From an uncultured Oscillibacter sp. (GTDB lineage: Bacteria; Bacillota; Clostridia; Oscillospirales; Oscillospiraceae): 59,143 nucleotides of DNA. The notes beneath the pieces are model-generated. The model saw only the letters and a list, made by a program, of their open reading frames with translations. It ran no database searches and was not told the origin of the DNA. The stretch lies in NCBI RefSeq assembly GCF_910579365.1, contig NZ_CAJTUX010000011.1, forward strand, positions 1-59,143, in the 5' to 3' direction. The first letter of the stretch is position 1; every line of letters starts with the position of its first letter. The translations under genes were made by a program, and so were the position numbers. Below are positions 1 through 8,356 of the stretch, piece by piece.

Positions 1-1
1 G

Positions 2-109
2 GGCGGAGACAACATCATCTGCGTCAGCTATTTCGGCTTCCCCGAGAAGATGGACAAACAGGCCCCCGAGGCCCTGGAGCGCATTCAAAGCGAGCTTCTC
101 CGCAAATAG
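2..109 (+). CDS. 3' end of an unidentified gene (partial)
   Basis: An open frame enters from the left edge and stops at TAG 107-109, giving 35 residues that end in a charged helix-like stretch (PEALERIQSELLRK). The piece is too short for me to name a family. It reads in the same direction as the inositol-type genes that follow, about 150 bases upstream of the next start, so it could belong to the same locus. Confidence 0.5.
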   Translation, partial: GGDNIICVSYFGFPEKMDKQAPEALERIQSELLRK

Positions 110-185
110 GCACCTAACTTACGCGCTTCTTTCCCTGTGAGACGCTTGATCGGAGTTCGGCTGGGTGTTTCACACAAAAAGCATA

Positions 186-214
186 TTGACAATTGAGCGG
201 ATATCGGATAAAAC
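186..214 (+). promoter_or_regulatory. possible sigma-A promoter before the IolE/IolI-like gene
   Basis: TTGACA at 186-191 matches the -35 consensus exactly. It is followed 17 bases later by TAAAAC, or 15 bases later by the overlapping GATAAA, which are weak -10 candidates. The site is about 45 bases upstream of the start codon at 257 and would explain expression independent of the partial gene to the left. Confidence 0.45.
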
Positions 215-256
215 AAAGAGGAGTCATCCTACAAATAAAAGAAGGAGACCATCACC

Positions 257-1117
257 ATGAAAATCGGATTCAACGAGGGCTGCAACCGTTTTTGTGAGAA
301 CCATTCTGTGCTGGAGGACCTGGCCCTGTGCGAAAAGTACGGATTTGACTATATCGACGTCCAGTCCGAGTGCCTGGACCGGGAGCTTGCCGCCGGGAAG
401 TATACGCTGGAGCAGCTGGGCGACTTTTTCAAGACCCACAACCTTAAAATGCTCTCCTACAACGCGTTGATCTTCTTCAACATGAAGCAGACCCAGGCGG
501 AGAAGGATGCCGTTATGGCGCAGCTGGATGAGATTATCCGCCGCTGCCAGATTCTGGACTGCAAGATGATTGTGGTGGTGCCCTCTATGGACCTGACGGT
601 CCATGCCACCGTGGACGAGATCAAGGCCGACGCCGTGGCCGTTCTCAAAGAGATGGTGAAGAAGGTGGAGCCCTACGGCATCAAGCTGTCTTTGGAGTTC
701 TGCGGCGCGCCCACCATGTCCATCAACCGCTTTGAGTATGCCTATGCCATTGTGGAGGAGGTGAATTCTCCCCTGGTGGGCGTGACCCTGGATCAGTTCC
801 ATTTTAACGCCATGGCCTCCGGCTGGGACACTCTGGAGAAGGCCGACGGTAAGAAAATCTTCGTCTGGCACCTGAACGGCACAGAAAACATGCCCTGCGG
901 CGCAGCCTACAACAATGACGAAAAACGCCTCTGGCCTGGCGAGAGCGGCGACTGCCTGGACCACAAGCGCTTTGCGGATACCCTGAAAAAGATTGGCTTT
1001 GACGGGGACGTCTGCACCATCGAGGTGTTCCGGCCCGACTACTATAAGCTCTCCAGTGAAGAGAACATCAAAAAGGCCGCCGAGGTTACCCGTGCCCACG
1101 TGGAAAAGTACTGGTAA
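257..1117 (+). CDS. sugar phosphate isomerase/epimerase, IolE/IolI-like TIM barrel
   Basis: The 286-residue protein has the features of the xylose-isomerase-like TIM-barrel family used in inositol and keto-sugar metabolism. Alternating strands carry metal-ligand candidates: the Glu in LSLEFCG (about residue 147), the Asp/Gln in LDQFHF (about 180), the His in VWHLNG (about 205) and the Glu in CTIEVF (about 258). The start follows GAAGGAGA at a normal distance. The next gene is a good IolB (5-deoxyglucuronate isomerase), so a step of myo-inositol degradation (2-keto-inositol dehydratase IolE or isomerase IolI) is likely. The exact reaction is inferred from context and cannot be decided from sequence alone. 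Confidence 0.8.
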   Translation: MKIGFNEGCNRFCENHSVLEDLALCEKYGFDYIDVQSECLDRELAAGKYTLEQLGDFFKTHNLKMLSYNALIFFNMKQTQAEKDAVMAQLDEIIRRCQILDCKMIVVVPSMDLTVHATVDEIKADAVAVLKEMVKKVEPYGIKLSLEFCGAPTMSINRFEYAYAIVEEVNSPLVGVTLDQFHFNAMASGWDTLEKADGKKIFVWHLNGTENMPCGAAYNNDEKRLWPGESGDCLDHKRFADTLKKIGFDGDVCTIEVFRPDYYKLSSEENIKKAAEVTRAHVEKYW

Positions 1118-1145
1118 ACCGCATATTGGAAATACGCGCCAGAAT

Positions 1146-1166
1146 GGCCCCGGCATTGCCGGGGCC
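1146..1166 (+). terminator. GC-rich hairpin between the two inositol-type genes
   Basis: GGCCCCGGCA and its complement enclose a two-base loop. There is no long T-run, so it may be a processing or attenuating hairpin rather than a full terminator. Confidence 0.4.
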
Positions 1167-1201
1167 TTCGGCACAGTTTGAAAATGAAAAGGAGCGGAAT
1201 T

Positions 1202-1981
1202 ATGAGCAAGGTGTTTGGCTATCCCGAGTTTGACGCGTCCGGCGAGATGCTTCTGACCACCTACGACGGCGATTACGCCGCCATGATGATGGATATCCGG
1301 GTTTACACGCTGAAGGCGGGGGAGTCCCGCAAGTTCTGCCGGGTGGGGGAGGAGATCGCCGTGCTGCTGCTCGGCGGCCGTGCCGTCTTCACCTGGGAGA
1401 CGCAGAGGGTGGAAGCCTCCCGCCGGAATGTTTTCAGCGAGGGGCCCTGGTGCGTGCATGCCTCCAGCGGCGTGGAAATTGCCGTTACAGCCGAAACCGG
1501 AACGGAGATTTTGGTGCAGTGTACGAAAAATGAGAGGAGTTTTCCCAGTCATCTCTACCGTCCGGAGGACGCCCCCTGGAAGTACTCCTGCGTGGGGAAA
1601 TTCGGCGATGTGGCCAAACGGCGGGTCAATACCATCTTTGATCACGATATCTGCCCGGCTTCCAACATGGTTCTGGGCGAGGTGCTGAATGACCGGGGCA
1701 ACTGGTCCGGCTATCTTCCCCACCGGCACCCCCAGCCGGAGACCTATTTCTTCCTCTTCGACCGTCCGGAGGGATTTGGGGCCAGCTTTGTGGGAGACGA
1801 GGTGTTTAAAAGCGTGGACCACAGCTTCTCCGCCATTCCCGGCGGGGCGCTTCATCCCCAGGCTGTGGCTCCTGGTTTTCAGATGTATACCACTTGGATG
1901 ATTCGCCATCTGGACGGAAATCCCTGGCTTCAGACCGACCGCTGTGAGGATGAGCGGTACACCTGGCTTCATGAGATGTAA
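1202..1981 (+). CDS. iolB: 5-deoxy-glucuronate isomerase
   Basis: The 259-residue protein matches the IolB family, a bicupin that converts 5-deoxy-glucuronate to 5-dehydro-2-deoxy-gluconate in myo-inositol catabolism. The characteristic stretch is NWSGYLPHRHPQPETYFF (second cupin, about residues 172-189) with metal-binding His and Glu, followed by GGALHPQAVAPGFQMYTTW near the C-terminus. I chose the ATG at 1202 because AAGGAG lies 8 bases upstream; an in-frame ATG at 1178 has no ribosome site. Other iol genes are not visible in the window. Confidence 0.9.
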   Translation: MSKVFGYPEFDASGEMLLTTYDGDYAAMMMDIRVYTLKAGESRKFCRVGEEIAVLLLGGRAVFTWETQRVEASRRNVFSEGPWCVHASSGVEIAVTAETGTEILVQCTKNERSFPSHLYRPEDAPWKYSCVGKFGDVAKRRVNTIFDHDICPASNMVLGEVLNDRGNWSGYLPHRHPQPETYFFLFDRPEGFGASFVGDEVFKSVDHSFSAIPGGALHPQAVAPGFQMYTTWMIRHLDGNPWLQTDRCEDERYTWLHEM

Positions 1982-2000
1982 GAAAAATGGAGCAAGGGGC

Positions 2001-2029
2001 TTGCAAACTGCCGGAAGCTGTGTTAAAAT
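2001..2029 (+). promoter_or_regulatory. sigma-A promoter of the thiT riboswitch leader
   Basis: TTGCAA at 2001-2006 and TAAAAT at 2024-2029 are separated by 17 bases and lie just upstream of the TPP aptamer. Confidence 0.65.
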
Positions 2030-2054
2030 GCAGATTAAAATTTCATAGATTGTG

Positions 2055-2140
2055 AGCCGGGGAGCCTGTGAGAACGGGCTGAGAGGAAGCGAACGCTTCG
2101 ACCCGTAACCTGATTTGGGTAATGCCAACGTAGGGAGCCG
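2055..2140 (+). ncRNA. TPP riboswitch (THI element)
   Basis: The block contains the conserved thi-box elements in order: GCCGGGGAGCC, GGGCTGAGAGG, the variable hairpin GAAGCGAACGCTTC, ACCCGTAACCTGATTTGGGT and AATGCCAACGTAGGGA. These are the pyrophosphate- and pyrimidine-binding helices of the thiamine pyrophosphate aptamer. It is followed by a terminator hairpin and then the thiamine transporter gene, so TPP binding should turn transcription off. Confidence 0.95.
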
Positions 2141-2170
2141 TCCACTGTGCGTCATTTCGCATGGATTCAA

Positions 2171-2199
2171 AGCCCTCCCGGTTTTGGGAGGGCTTTTTG
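2171..2199 (+). terminator. expression-platform terminator of the TPP riboswitch
   Basis: AGCCCTCCC and GGGAGGGCT form a 9-bp stem around GGTTTT and are followed by TTTTT. Its position between aptamer and thiT marks transcriptional-attenuation control. Confidence 0.9.
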
Positions 2200-2248
2200 A
2201 CTGCCGGAGCAGACCGGGCTTGCGATCAAAACAAAGGAGGAGCAAGGG

Positions 2249-2911
2249 ATGCTGCAAGTGTTTGTCAACCATGAGGGAGGGCTCACAACCGCCGGTTATG
2301 GGCTGAGCGTTGCGATTCTGGCGCTGTGCCTTTTGGCGGGCTGGACGCTGGCGAATCGGGGAGAGAGGAAGCGGATGGACGTCCGGCAGCTGGCCTATTC
2401 CGCCATGGCGGTGGCCCTGGCCTATGCGGCGAGCTTTATCAAGGTTTTCAAAATGCCCTACGGAGGTTCCGTTACCTTGATGAGCATGCTGTTTATCGTG
2501 CTGGTGGGGTATTGGTATGGCGTGAAGACCGGGGTGCTGGTGGGATTTGCTTACGGGATTCTGCAATTTTTACAGGAGCCCTATTTCCTGTCGCTGTTCC
2601 AGGTCTGCTGCGACTATACGTTTGCCTTTGCCGCGCTGGGACTGGCGGGGCTCTTCCGGAAGCGGAAGGGCGGACTGGCGGCCGGTTACATTGCGGCGGT
2701 AATGGTTCGGGGAGTGTTTCACACTCTCGGGGGATATCTGTACTGGATGGATTACATGCCGGAGAATTTTCCCCAGGCGCTGCGGAATCTGTATCCTATC
2801 ATTTACAACTATAGTTACCTGCTGGCGGAGGGAGCGGTGACGCTGGCTGTTTTGAAAATTCCTGCGGTAGAGAGTGCGCTGGAGCGTGTCCGGGGGAACG
2901 CCCTGCGGTGA
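2249..2911 (+). CDS. thiT: energy-coupled thiamine transporter ThiT (ECF S component)
   Basis: The 220-residue protein has about six hydrophobic segments. The core matches the ThiT family: the N-terminal RQLAYSAMAVALAYAASFIK motif, KMPYGGSVTLMSML and GVKTGVLVGFAYGILQF, then an FxxLGGYLYWM segment with the aromatic residues that line the thiamine site. It is the substrate-binding membrane component that docks on a shared ECF module encoded elsewhere. The TPP riboswitch directly upstream supports thiamine as substrate. The N-terminus carries an extra hydrophobic helix (about residues 14-34), and the true start could be further inside. Confidence 0.92.
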   Translation: MLQVFVNHEGGLTTAGYGLSVAILALCLLAGWTLANRGERKRMDVRQLAYSAMAVALAYAASFIKVFKMPYGGSVTLMSMLFIVLVGYWYGVKTGVLVGFAYGILQFLQEPYFLSLFQVCCDYTFAFAALGLAGLFRKRKGGLAAGYIAAVMVRGVFHTLGGYLYWMDYMPENFPQALRNLYPIIYNYSYLLAEGAVTLAVLKIPAVESALERVRGNALR

Positions 2912-3028
2912 GTCCGGTTCTTCGGGGGAGAGGGCGTATTGCGCCGGTCTGAGAAATACAATTCAAGAGACTTGTGCAAGCCGCCGGCTCAGCCGGCGGT
3001 TTGCATTTTTGAAAATAAAAATAAATCT

Positions 3029-3069
3029 TGACTTTCATAAAATTAAGGTTTATACTTAATTTTATGAAA
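3029..3069 (+). promoter_or_regulatory. promoter overlapped by a 15-bp perfect inverted repeat (operator)
   Basis: TTGACT at 3029-3034 and TATACT at 3051-3056 form a promoter with a 16-base spacer. A perfect inverted repeat, arms 3033-3047 and 3055-3069 around the 7-base centre GTTTATA, covers the -35 edge, the spacer and the -10, and reaches the ribosome site of the gene at 3077. This is the geometry of a repressor operator. The adjacent DUF2089 helix-turn-helix gene is the obvious candidate regulator. Confidence 0.7.
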
Positions 3070-3076
3070 GGAGGCC

Positions 3077-3382
3077 ATGAGCATGACCAACATGCCCCCC
3101 TGGATGGCGGACCTGGACGAACAGGATTTGACTTTTGTGAAGCGCTTTTTGCTGGCCTCCGGCTCTTTAAAGGAGGTGGCGGCCCAGTATGGCGTCAGCT
3201 ATCCCACGGTCCGGCTGCGTCTGGACCGCCTGATCCAAAAGATCCGCCTCAGCGACACGGTGGAAGCGGACCCCTATGTCTCCCTGGTAAAGCGTCTGGC
3301 GGTGGACGACAAGCTGGATTTCGACACCGCGAAGATTCTGATTGCCGCTTACCGGGAGGCCCGGAAAGAGAATGGAGGTTGA
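3077..3382 (+). CDS. DUF2089-family putative DNA-binding protein
   Basis: The 101-residue protein has a helix-turn-helix-like centre (SLKEVAAQYGVSYPTVRLRLDRL, about residues 35-57) preceded by an acidic stretch and followed by a conserved helix. This is the DUF2089 pattern found in many Firmicutes. It overlaps a palindromic promoter and is followed with no gap by a small membrane protein. Such pairs are inferred to be a regulator and its membrane partner; autoregulation is likely from the operator position. The start follows AAAGGAGG. No effector is known. Confidence 0.75.
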   Translation: MSMTNMPPWMADLDEQDLTFVKRFLLASGSLKEVAAQYGVSYPTVRLRLDRLIQKIRLSDTVEADPYVSLVKRLAVDDKLDFDTAKILIAAYREARKENGG

Positions 3383-3712
3383 ATGATGGCGATTGCGTCT
3401 AGATTTGTGATTGGTTTTTTGGTGTTTCTGCTGGTGCTTCTGGCGGGGGGCGTGTTCCTGCAAATCTTCCTCTCCAAACGGGAGAGCCGCTGGCCGGGGT
3501 TGGTTTTGCCGCTGCTGGCGTTTTTGCAGTCCCTGCTGCTGCCGCTGAACCTTATGGATACCGGCAGCGTGTCTCGGAATGTTCTGACGGTGCTGGTGAC
3601 CCTGCTGGCGGGGAATATCCCCACGCTGGTTCTGCTAGCCGTCTATTGGGCGGTCCGGGAGAAACGCCGGGTGCGGGACCAGCTGGACAAAATGAAAATC
3701 GACGAGCTGTAA
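3383..3712 (+). CDS. small membrane protein of the DUF2089 operon
   Basis: The 109 residues contain about three hydrophobic segments (roughly residues 5-28, 38-58 and 66-90) and a charged C-terminus (REKRRVRDQLDKMKIDEL). The start codon directly follows the stop of the DUF2089 gene, so the two are translationally coupled. I do not recognise a named family. It may be a membrane sensor or effector controlled by its neighbour. Confidence 0.65.
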   Translation: MMAIASRFVIGFLVFLLVLLAGGVFLQIFLSKRESRWPGLVLPLLAFLQSLLLPLNLMDTGSVSRNVLTVLVTLLAGNIPTLVLLAVYWAVREKRRVRDQLDKMKIDEL

Positions 3713-3719
3713 AGCGTGA

Positions 3720-3745
3720 GGGCCTCCCGGCGGGAGGCCCTTTTT
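3720..3745 (+). terminator. rho-independent terminator of the DUF2089 operon
   Basis: GGGCCTCCCG and CGGGAGGCCC pair with almost no loop and are followed by TTTTT. Confidence 0.9.
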
Positions 3746-3857
3746 CCGCCCCGGCGGCGTTTAGCGGGGAAAGAGGGGATTTTTCAGGAAAACCACTGTC
3801 AGGCCAAGTCCTCCCAGCATAGCCTGAACATGTAAAAACCTTTGGGAGGGCAAACCT

Positions 3858-4922
3858 ATGGCACAAGTGACCAACTTTTTTGTAGGCGCCAACAGCGGCG
3901 AGGGCTTCCGGAATCTCTTTTCGGAGTTGGTGAACATGGAGGATACATATGATTTCATGGTTTTAAAGGGCGGTCCCGGCGTGGGAAAAAATACGTTTAT
4001 GCGGGAAATTGGCCGAACCATGGAGAAGGCCGGAGCGGCAGTGGAGTACCTTTGGTGCTCAGGCGACCCCGATTCTCTGGACGGGGTGGTGATTCCGGAA
4101 CTGCACTGCGCGGTAGCGGATGGCACGTCGCCCCACGTAATCGAACCCCAATACCCCGCTGCGGTAGACCGCTACGTAGACCTGGGCCGCTTCTATGACC
4201 TCACCGCCGCCAAAGCTGGGGCAGAAGAGGTCAAATCGCGTACGCATGCGTACAAGGCCGCCTATATCCGGGCGTATCACAGTCTGAAAGCCGCCCGGCA
4301 GGTGGAACTGGACGCGGTGGATGGCGTCAGAAAATCATTTGACTGCGAGCGCCTGGACCGGCGCGTGAAGGGGATCGTTGCCCGGGAACTCCGGGGCAAA
4401 GGCAGCGGCGGCAAAACGACTCGCCGGTTCCTCGGCAGCATCACGCATAAAGGCTATATCTGGCGCTACGACAGCGTAGATGTCCTGTGTCCCAAGGTTT
4501 ACGAGTTTGCCGACGGTTGGGAGCTGGCGGGACCAGCGCTGTCCCGGCTTCATACCGCGGCGGTGGAACGGGGATGGGACGCCATTGCCTGCCTCTCTCC
4601 GGAGGACCCGGACCGCATTGAGCATCTGCTGATTCCGGGCCTGGGACTGGCGTTTGTCACTTCCCGTCCCGGTATGGATTATGGCAAAAAGCCCTACCGC
4701 CGCGTCCGGCTGGACGCCATGGTGGAGACGGAGGGGAAATCCCGCCTTCGGTTTCAGACGCGAATGGCGGCTCTGCTTCGGGAAGAGGCGGTGGACGCCC
4801 TGAAGGAAGCCAAGCAAAACCACGACGCGCTGGAGGCGGTTTATAACCCCTATGTGGACTTTGACGGCGTCCGGGCTCTGGCTGCGCTGGAGGCGGGGAG
4901 GCTCCTGAGTTATCTGAAATGA
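3858..4922 (+). CDS. P-loop ATPase, PRK06851-like
   Basis: The 354-residue protein begins VTNFFVGANSGEGFRNLF and then has a P-loop GGPGVGKNT at residues 38-46, a layout I recognise from the uncharacterised nucleotide-kinase-like PRK06851 group in Firmicutes. The Walker A is unusual: Asn45 replaces the usual Ser/Thr after the invariant Lys, with Thr46 next to it. A second glycine/lysine-rich segment (ELRGKGSGGKTTRRFLGS, about residues 175-192) lies in the second half. There is a good GGGAGGG ribosome site 8 bases upstream. The function is unknown. It stands alone between two terminators. Confidence 0.75.
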   Translation: MAQVTNFFVGANSGEGFRNLFSELVNMEDTYDFMVLKGGPGVGKNTFMREIGRTMEKAGAAVEYLWCSGDPDSLDGVVIPELHCAVADGTSPHVIEPQYPAAVDRYVDLGRFYDLTAAKAGAEEVKSRTHAYKAAYIRAYHSLKAARQVELDAVDGVRKSFDCERLDRRVKGIVARELRGKGSGGKTTRRFLGSITHKGYIWRYDSVDVLCPKVYEFADGWELAGPALSRLHTAAVERGWDAIACLSPEDPDRIEHLLIPGLGLAFVTSRPGMDYGKKPYRRVRLDAMVETEGKSRLRFQTRMAALLREEAVDALKEAKQNHDALEAVYNPYVDFDGVRALAALEAGRLLSYLK

Positions 4923-4926
4923 CTTG

Positions 4927-4971
4927 CAGCAGCAAAGCCTGCCAGTTCTGGCAGGCTTTGCTGCTGTATTG
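4927..4971. terminator. bidirectional terminator between the ATPase gene and rpoD
   Basis: An 18-bp perfect stem (4927-4944 with 4949-4966) closes a GTTC loop between two convergent genes. It is usable in both directions. Confidence 0.85.
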
Positions 4972-6363
4972 TTAGTTTAGAAAATCCTTCAGCTTTTTGC
5001 TTCTGGAGGGATGCCGGAGCTTTCGCAGGGCCTTCGCCTCAATCTGCCGGATACGCTCCCGCGTGACGTTGAACTCCTTGCCCACTTCCTCCAGCGTCCG
5101 GGTTCGCCCGTCCTCAATGCCGAAGCGGAGCTTCAGCACCTTCTCTTCCCGGGGAGTCAGCGTGGACAGTACATCCATCAGCTGTTCTTTCAGGAGGGTG
5201 AAGGAGGCGGCCTCCGAGGGCTCCGACGCGCCCTCGTCCGGAATGAAGTCCCCCAAATGAGAGTCCTCCTCCTCGCCGATGGGCGTTTCCAGGGATACTG
5301 GCTCCTGGGCGATCTTCATGATTTCCCGGACTTTGTCCACAGGCATATTCATTTCCGCAGCAATCTCGTTGGGAGAGGGGTCGTGGCCCAGTTCCTGGAG
5401 CAGCTGGCGGCTGACCCGGATGACCTTGTTGATGGTTTCCACCATGTGAACAGGAATGCGGATGGTCCTGGCCTGGTCGGCGATGGCCCTGGTGATGGCC
5501 TGGCGAATCCACCAGGTGGCGTAGGTGGAGAACTTGAAGCCCTTGGTGCAGTCGAATTTTTCCACTGCCTTGATCAGGCCCAGGTTGCCCTCCTGAATCA
5601 GGTCCAGAAACAGCATGCCGCGGCCCACATAGCGCTTGGCAATGGAGACGACCAGACGGAGGTTTGCCTCCGCCAGCTTCTGCTTGGCGGTTTCCCCGTT
5701 CCGGAACTGCTTTTTCAGAAGGGATTCCTCCGCAGGATCAACCTCTCCGCCCTCCTCCCGGCGTCTCCGGAGCTCCGCCAGCTTTTCCGCCGCGTCGTTT
5801 CCGGCGGACATGGCCTGCGCGAGGCTGACCTCCTCCTCCGGCGTCAGCAGAGCGACCTTGCCGATTTCCTTCAAATACATGCGGACAGGGTCGTCGATGG
5901 AGAAGCTGTTGACCAGCGTGTTGGGGTCCACCAGCTCCTCTTCCTCCATGCCGGCGATCTCTTCCGCCGCCGGACCCTCCTCCGGCAGCTCCGGCAGAAG
6001 GTCCTCCTCGGCGCTGATGTCAATGTTCAGCGCCTCCAGGGAGTCGTAGAGCTGATCCATCTGCTCGCCTTCCAGGTTGAGATCATCCACGGCTTCCATC
6101 AGCTCGGCGGATTCCAGCTTGCCCTTTTTCTTGCTTCTGGCCAGCAGTTCCCGGAGCTTTTCGTTGTTAATCAGCCAGGAGGCGGCGGGGAGAGCGGCAA
6201 CCTGCTTGTCGTCCAGGCGGACGATGCCGGCTTTTTTGGCCTCTTCGTCGGTCATGACGCGGGGAGCGCCTTCCGCCGGAGAGGCCGCCGCATCGGCGGC
6301 GGTTAAAATGGCGTCTTCCTGCTGGTCAAGCTCCTTGGGGGTGAATTCCTGTTTATTAGACAT
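4972..6363 (-). CDS. rpoD: primary sigma factor RpoD (sigma A)
   Basis: The 463-residue protein carries the complete group-1 sigma-70 series. It has an acidic variable N-terminus, region 1.2 (DDPVRMYLKEIG), region 2 (LRLVVSIAKRYVGRGMLFLD through FSTYATWWIRQAITRAI), region 3, and region 4 with RTRTLEEVGKEFNVTRERIRQIEAKALRKLR. The ATG at 6363 begins MSNKQEFTPKELD. The reading frame is open further upstream, but that part overlaps dnaG heavily and has no ribosome site. The start overlaps the dnaG stop by 8 bases, the classic dnaG-rpoD arrangement. Confidence 0.97.
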   Translation of the reverse strand: MSNKQEFTPKELDQQEDAILTAADAAASPAEGAPRVMTDEEAKKAGIVRLDDKQVAALPAASWLINNEKLRELLARSKKKGKLESAELMEAVDDLNLEGEQMDQLYDSLEALNIDISAEEDLLPELPEEGPAAEEIAGMEEEELVDPNTLVNSFSIDDPVRMYLKEIGKVALLTPEEEVSLAQAMSAGNDAAEKLAELRRRREEGGEVDPAEESLLKKQFRNGETAKQKLAEANLRLVVSIAKRYVGRGMLFLDLIQEGNLGLIKAVEKFDCTKGFKFSTYATWWIRQAITRAIADQARTIRIPVHMVETINKVIRVSRQLLQELGHDPSPNEIAAEMNMPVDKVREIMKIAQEPVSLETPIGEEEDSHLGDFIPDEGASEPSEAASFTLLKEQLMDVLSTLTPREEKVLKLRFGIEDGRTRTLEEVGKEFNVTRERIRQIEAKALRKLRHPSRSKKLKDFLN

Positions 6364-8137
6364 TCCGTTTTTCTCCCTTTTTGTCTTTATATTTTTCTGC
6401 CGCCGCCAACAAGGGGTCCGCCGCGCCGCCGGAGCGTTTTGCGGCTTCCGCCTGTATGATGCGTATGTAATCCGCCAAGGCCTGCCGCCCATTCTGAACG
6501 GATTCCGGCCGCTGGCAGACAGCGGTAATGTGGCTCATTTCCTCCGGGGTCAGCACCGCTGCCAGAGATGGCAACGCGGCGTCCCGTCCCTCTTCTCTGG
6601 CCTGCCAGAGAAGCGTGAAGACCCGGCCCAGCAGCGGGGAGGAAAATTCCGCCTCGCAAAGAGGCGGCTGATCGGGGAAGAGACTGCCGTCCAGCAGCAG
6701 CAGGCGGAGGACGCCCTCCTCCGCCCGGGCGGAGCGGAGATTTTCATAGCGCAGGGCCCGCTGGCTGGGCTGAGACTGGGCCGCCGGGTTCAGCTCCTTT
6801 CGGAGCTCGGCCCGGTTTTCCCTGGCAATTTTCCGCTTCCGGGCCCGCTGGACCTCCACTTTCATGGCGTCGGGGGTGATGCGGGCGGCTTCGGCGGCCC
6901 GGGAGGCGTAAATCTCCCGCTCCACCGCGCCGGGAAGTGTGGCCAGCAGTTCGCTGATTTCCTGGCTGTAAGCCACGCGGGCCTCGTCGCTGCCGAGGTC
7001 GTATTTTCCGGCGATTTGCGCCATGCGAAACTCCACGCCGTTCTCGCTGCCGCTGAGCAGCCGTTCGAAGGCGGCGGGGCCTTGATTTTTGATGAAATCG
7101 TCCGCGTCCTGCTTCACCAGCTCCCCCTCCCCGGTCCGCCGCCGGGGAAGCTGAAGGACCTTTACCGAAAATTCAGAGCCGTTCAGCAGCTGCAAAGCTC
7201 GCTCCGTGGCGATTTTTCCGGCGTTGTCGTTGTCGTAACAAAGCACCAGCTCCTTTGTAAATCGAGAGAGGAGGCGGATCTGCTCCGCCGTCAGGGCGGT
7301 GCCCATGGAGGCCACCGCATTGTCAAAGCCCGCCTGATGAAGCGTGACTGTATCCAGGTTACCCTCGCAGAGAATGATATTGGGGCGCTTGCTCTTCTTG
7401 GCCAGATTCAGACCGTAGAGAACCCGGCGCTTGCTGTACACCGGGGTTTCGGAGGAGTTCATATATTTGGGCTCGGATTTGTCCAGCACCCGGCTTCCGA
7501 AGGCCACCACGTCTCCCCGGGTGTCGATGACCGGGAGCATCAGGCGGTTTCGGAACTTGTCGTACAGTCCGCCGCTCTTGTTCTGTACCACCAGGCCGGC
7601 ATCCAGCAGTTCTGATTTGGTATAGCCCTTTTGCGTCATGGCGATTAGCAGCGCGTCCCAGGCGTTGGGCGAGGCCCCCATGCCGAAGTTGACGGCGGTG
7701 GCCTTTCGAATCTGCCGCCGGCGCAGGTACTCCCGGACGGCCTCGCCCTCCGGCTGCTGGAGAAGCTGGTGGTAAAAACGGGCGGCGTCCCGGTTCAGGG
7801 CCAGGAGGCGGGCCCGGCGGCGTCCGGCCTCCCGGTCCTCCTCTTCCTCCGGAAGTTCCATTCCGGCCCGTTTGGCGAGAAAGCGCACCGCGTCGGGAAA
7901 GGGGAGGTTTTCCTCCTCCATGATGAAGTTGATGACGCCGCCGCCCCGTTTGCAGCCGAAGCAGTAATAAATCTGCTTGTCCGGCGAGACGGAAAAGGAG
8001 CCGGTTTTTTCACTGTGAAAGGGACAAAGACCAAAGAGATTGGAGCCCTTGCGGGTAAGGTGAACATAGCTTCCCACCACGTCCACAATGTCGCACCGGG
8101 CGGTCAGCTCGTCCATAAAGCTCTGCGGAAAGGCCAC
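6356..8137 (-). CDS. dnaG: DNA primase
   Basis: The 593-residue DnaG synthesises RNA primers at the replication fork. The N-terminal zinc-binding domain has CPFH (about residues 38-41) and CFGC (about 59-62). The catalytic core includes the RNA-polymerase motif region and a TOPRIM fold with LCEGNLD (about 257) and CYDNDNAG. The C-terminal part is a helicase-binding-like domain. It is the upstream partner of rpoD, overlapping by 8 bases. Length and order are normal. Confidence 0.97.
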   Translation of the reverse strand: MAFPQSFMDELTARCDIVDVVGSYVHLTRKGSNLFGLCPFHSEKTGSFSVSPDKQIYYCFGCKRGGGVINFIMEEENLPFPDAVRFLAKRAGMELPEEEEDREAGRRRARLLALNRDAARFYHQLLQQPEGEAVREYLRRRQIRKATAVNFGMGASPNAWDALLIAMTQKGYTKSELLDAGLVVQNKSGGLYDKFRNRLMLPVIDTRGDVVAFGSRVLDKSEPKYMNSSETPVYSKRRVLYGLNLAKKSKRPNIILCEGNLDTVTLHQAGFDNAVASMGTALTAEQIRLLSRFTKELVLCYDNDNAGKIATERALQLLNGSEFSVKVLQLPRRRTGEGELVKQDADDFIKNQGPAAFERLLSGSENGVEFRMAQIAGKYDLGSDEARVAYSQEISELLATLPGAVEREIYASRAAEAARITPDAMKVEVQRARKRKIARENRAELRKELNPAAQSQPSQRALRYENLRSARAEEGVLRLLLLDGSLFPDQPPLCEAEFSSPLLGRVFTLLWQAREEGRDAALPSLAAVLTPEEMSHITAVCQRPESVQNGRQALADYIRIIQAEAAKRSGGAADPLLAAAEKYKDKKGEKRNV

Positions 8138-8356
8138 GTTTTGTCCCCTCCTTTTGGTAAGTCTAGCCGAAATATGCTGTTGTCATACCGAAAAAGTAGG
8201 ATTTTCGGCAGAGGCGGGCATTTGACCACTATTTTTATATACGCCGCAGGTTTAAAATTTCCTCTTTTTTTCTTTGTTTTTTTAAAAAGTTTCCGGCGGG
8301 GGCTTTACAGGCCAGGGTGAGAGCGCTTAAAATAGAACGAGAAAGGAGGGTCCGCC

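Noticed and set aside
224..2566. A 780-residue minus-strand frame spanning the inositol-type genes, the TPP riboswitch and the thiT start
   Set aside because: It runs across three independent plus-strand features and has antisense-like composition.
5011..6306. A 431-residue frame opposite rpoD, and a longer one at 6077-7615 opposite rpoD and dnaG
   Set aside because: They are shadows of conserved genes, with no motifs and no ribosome sites.
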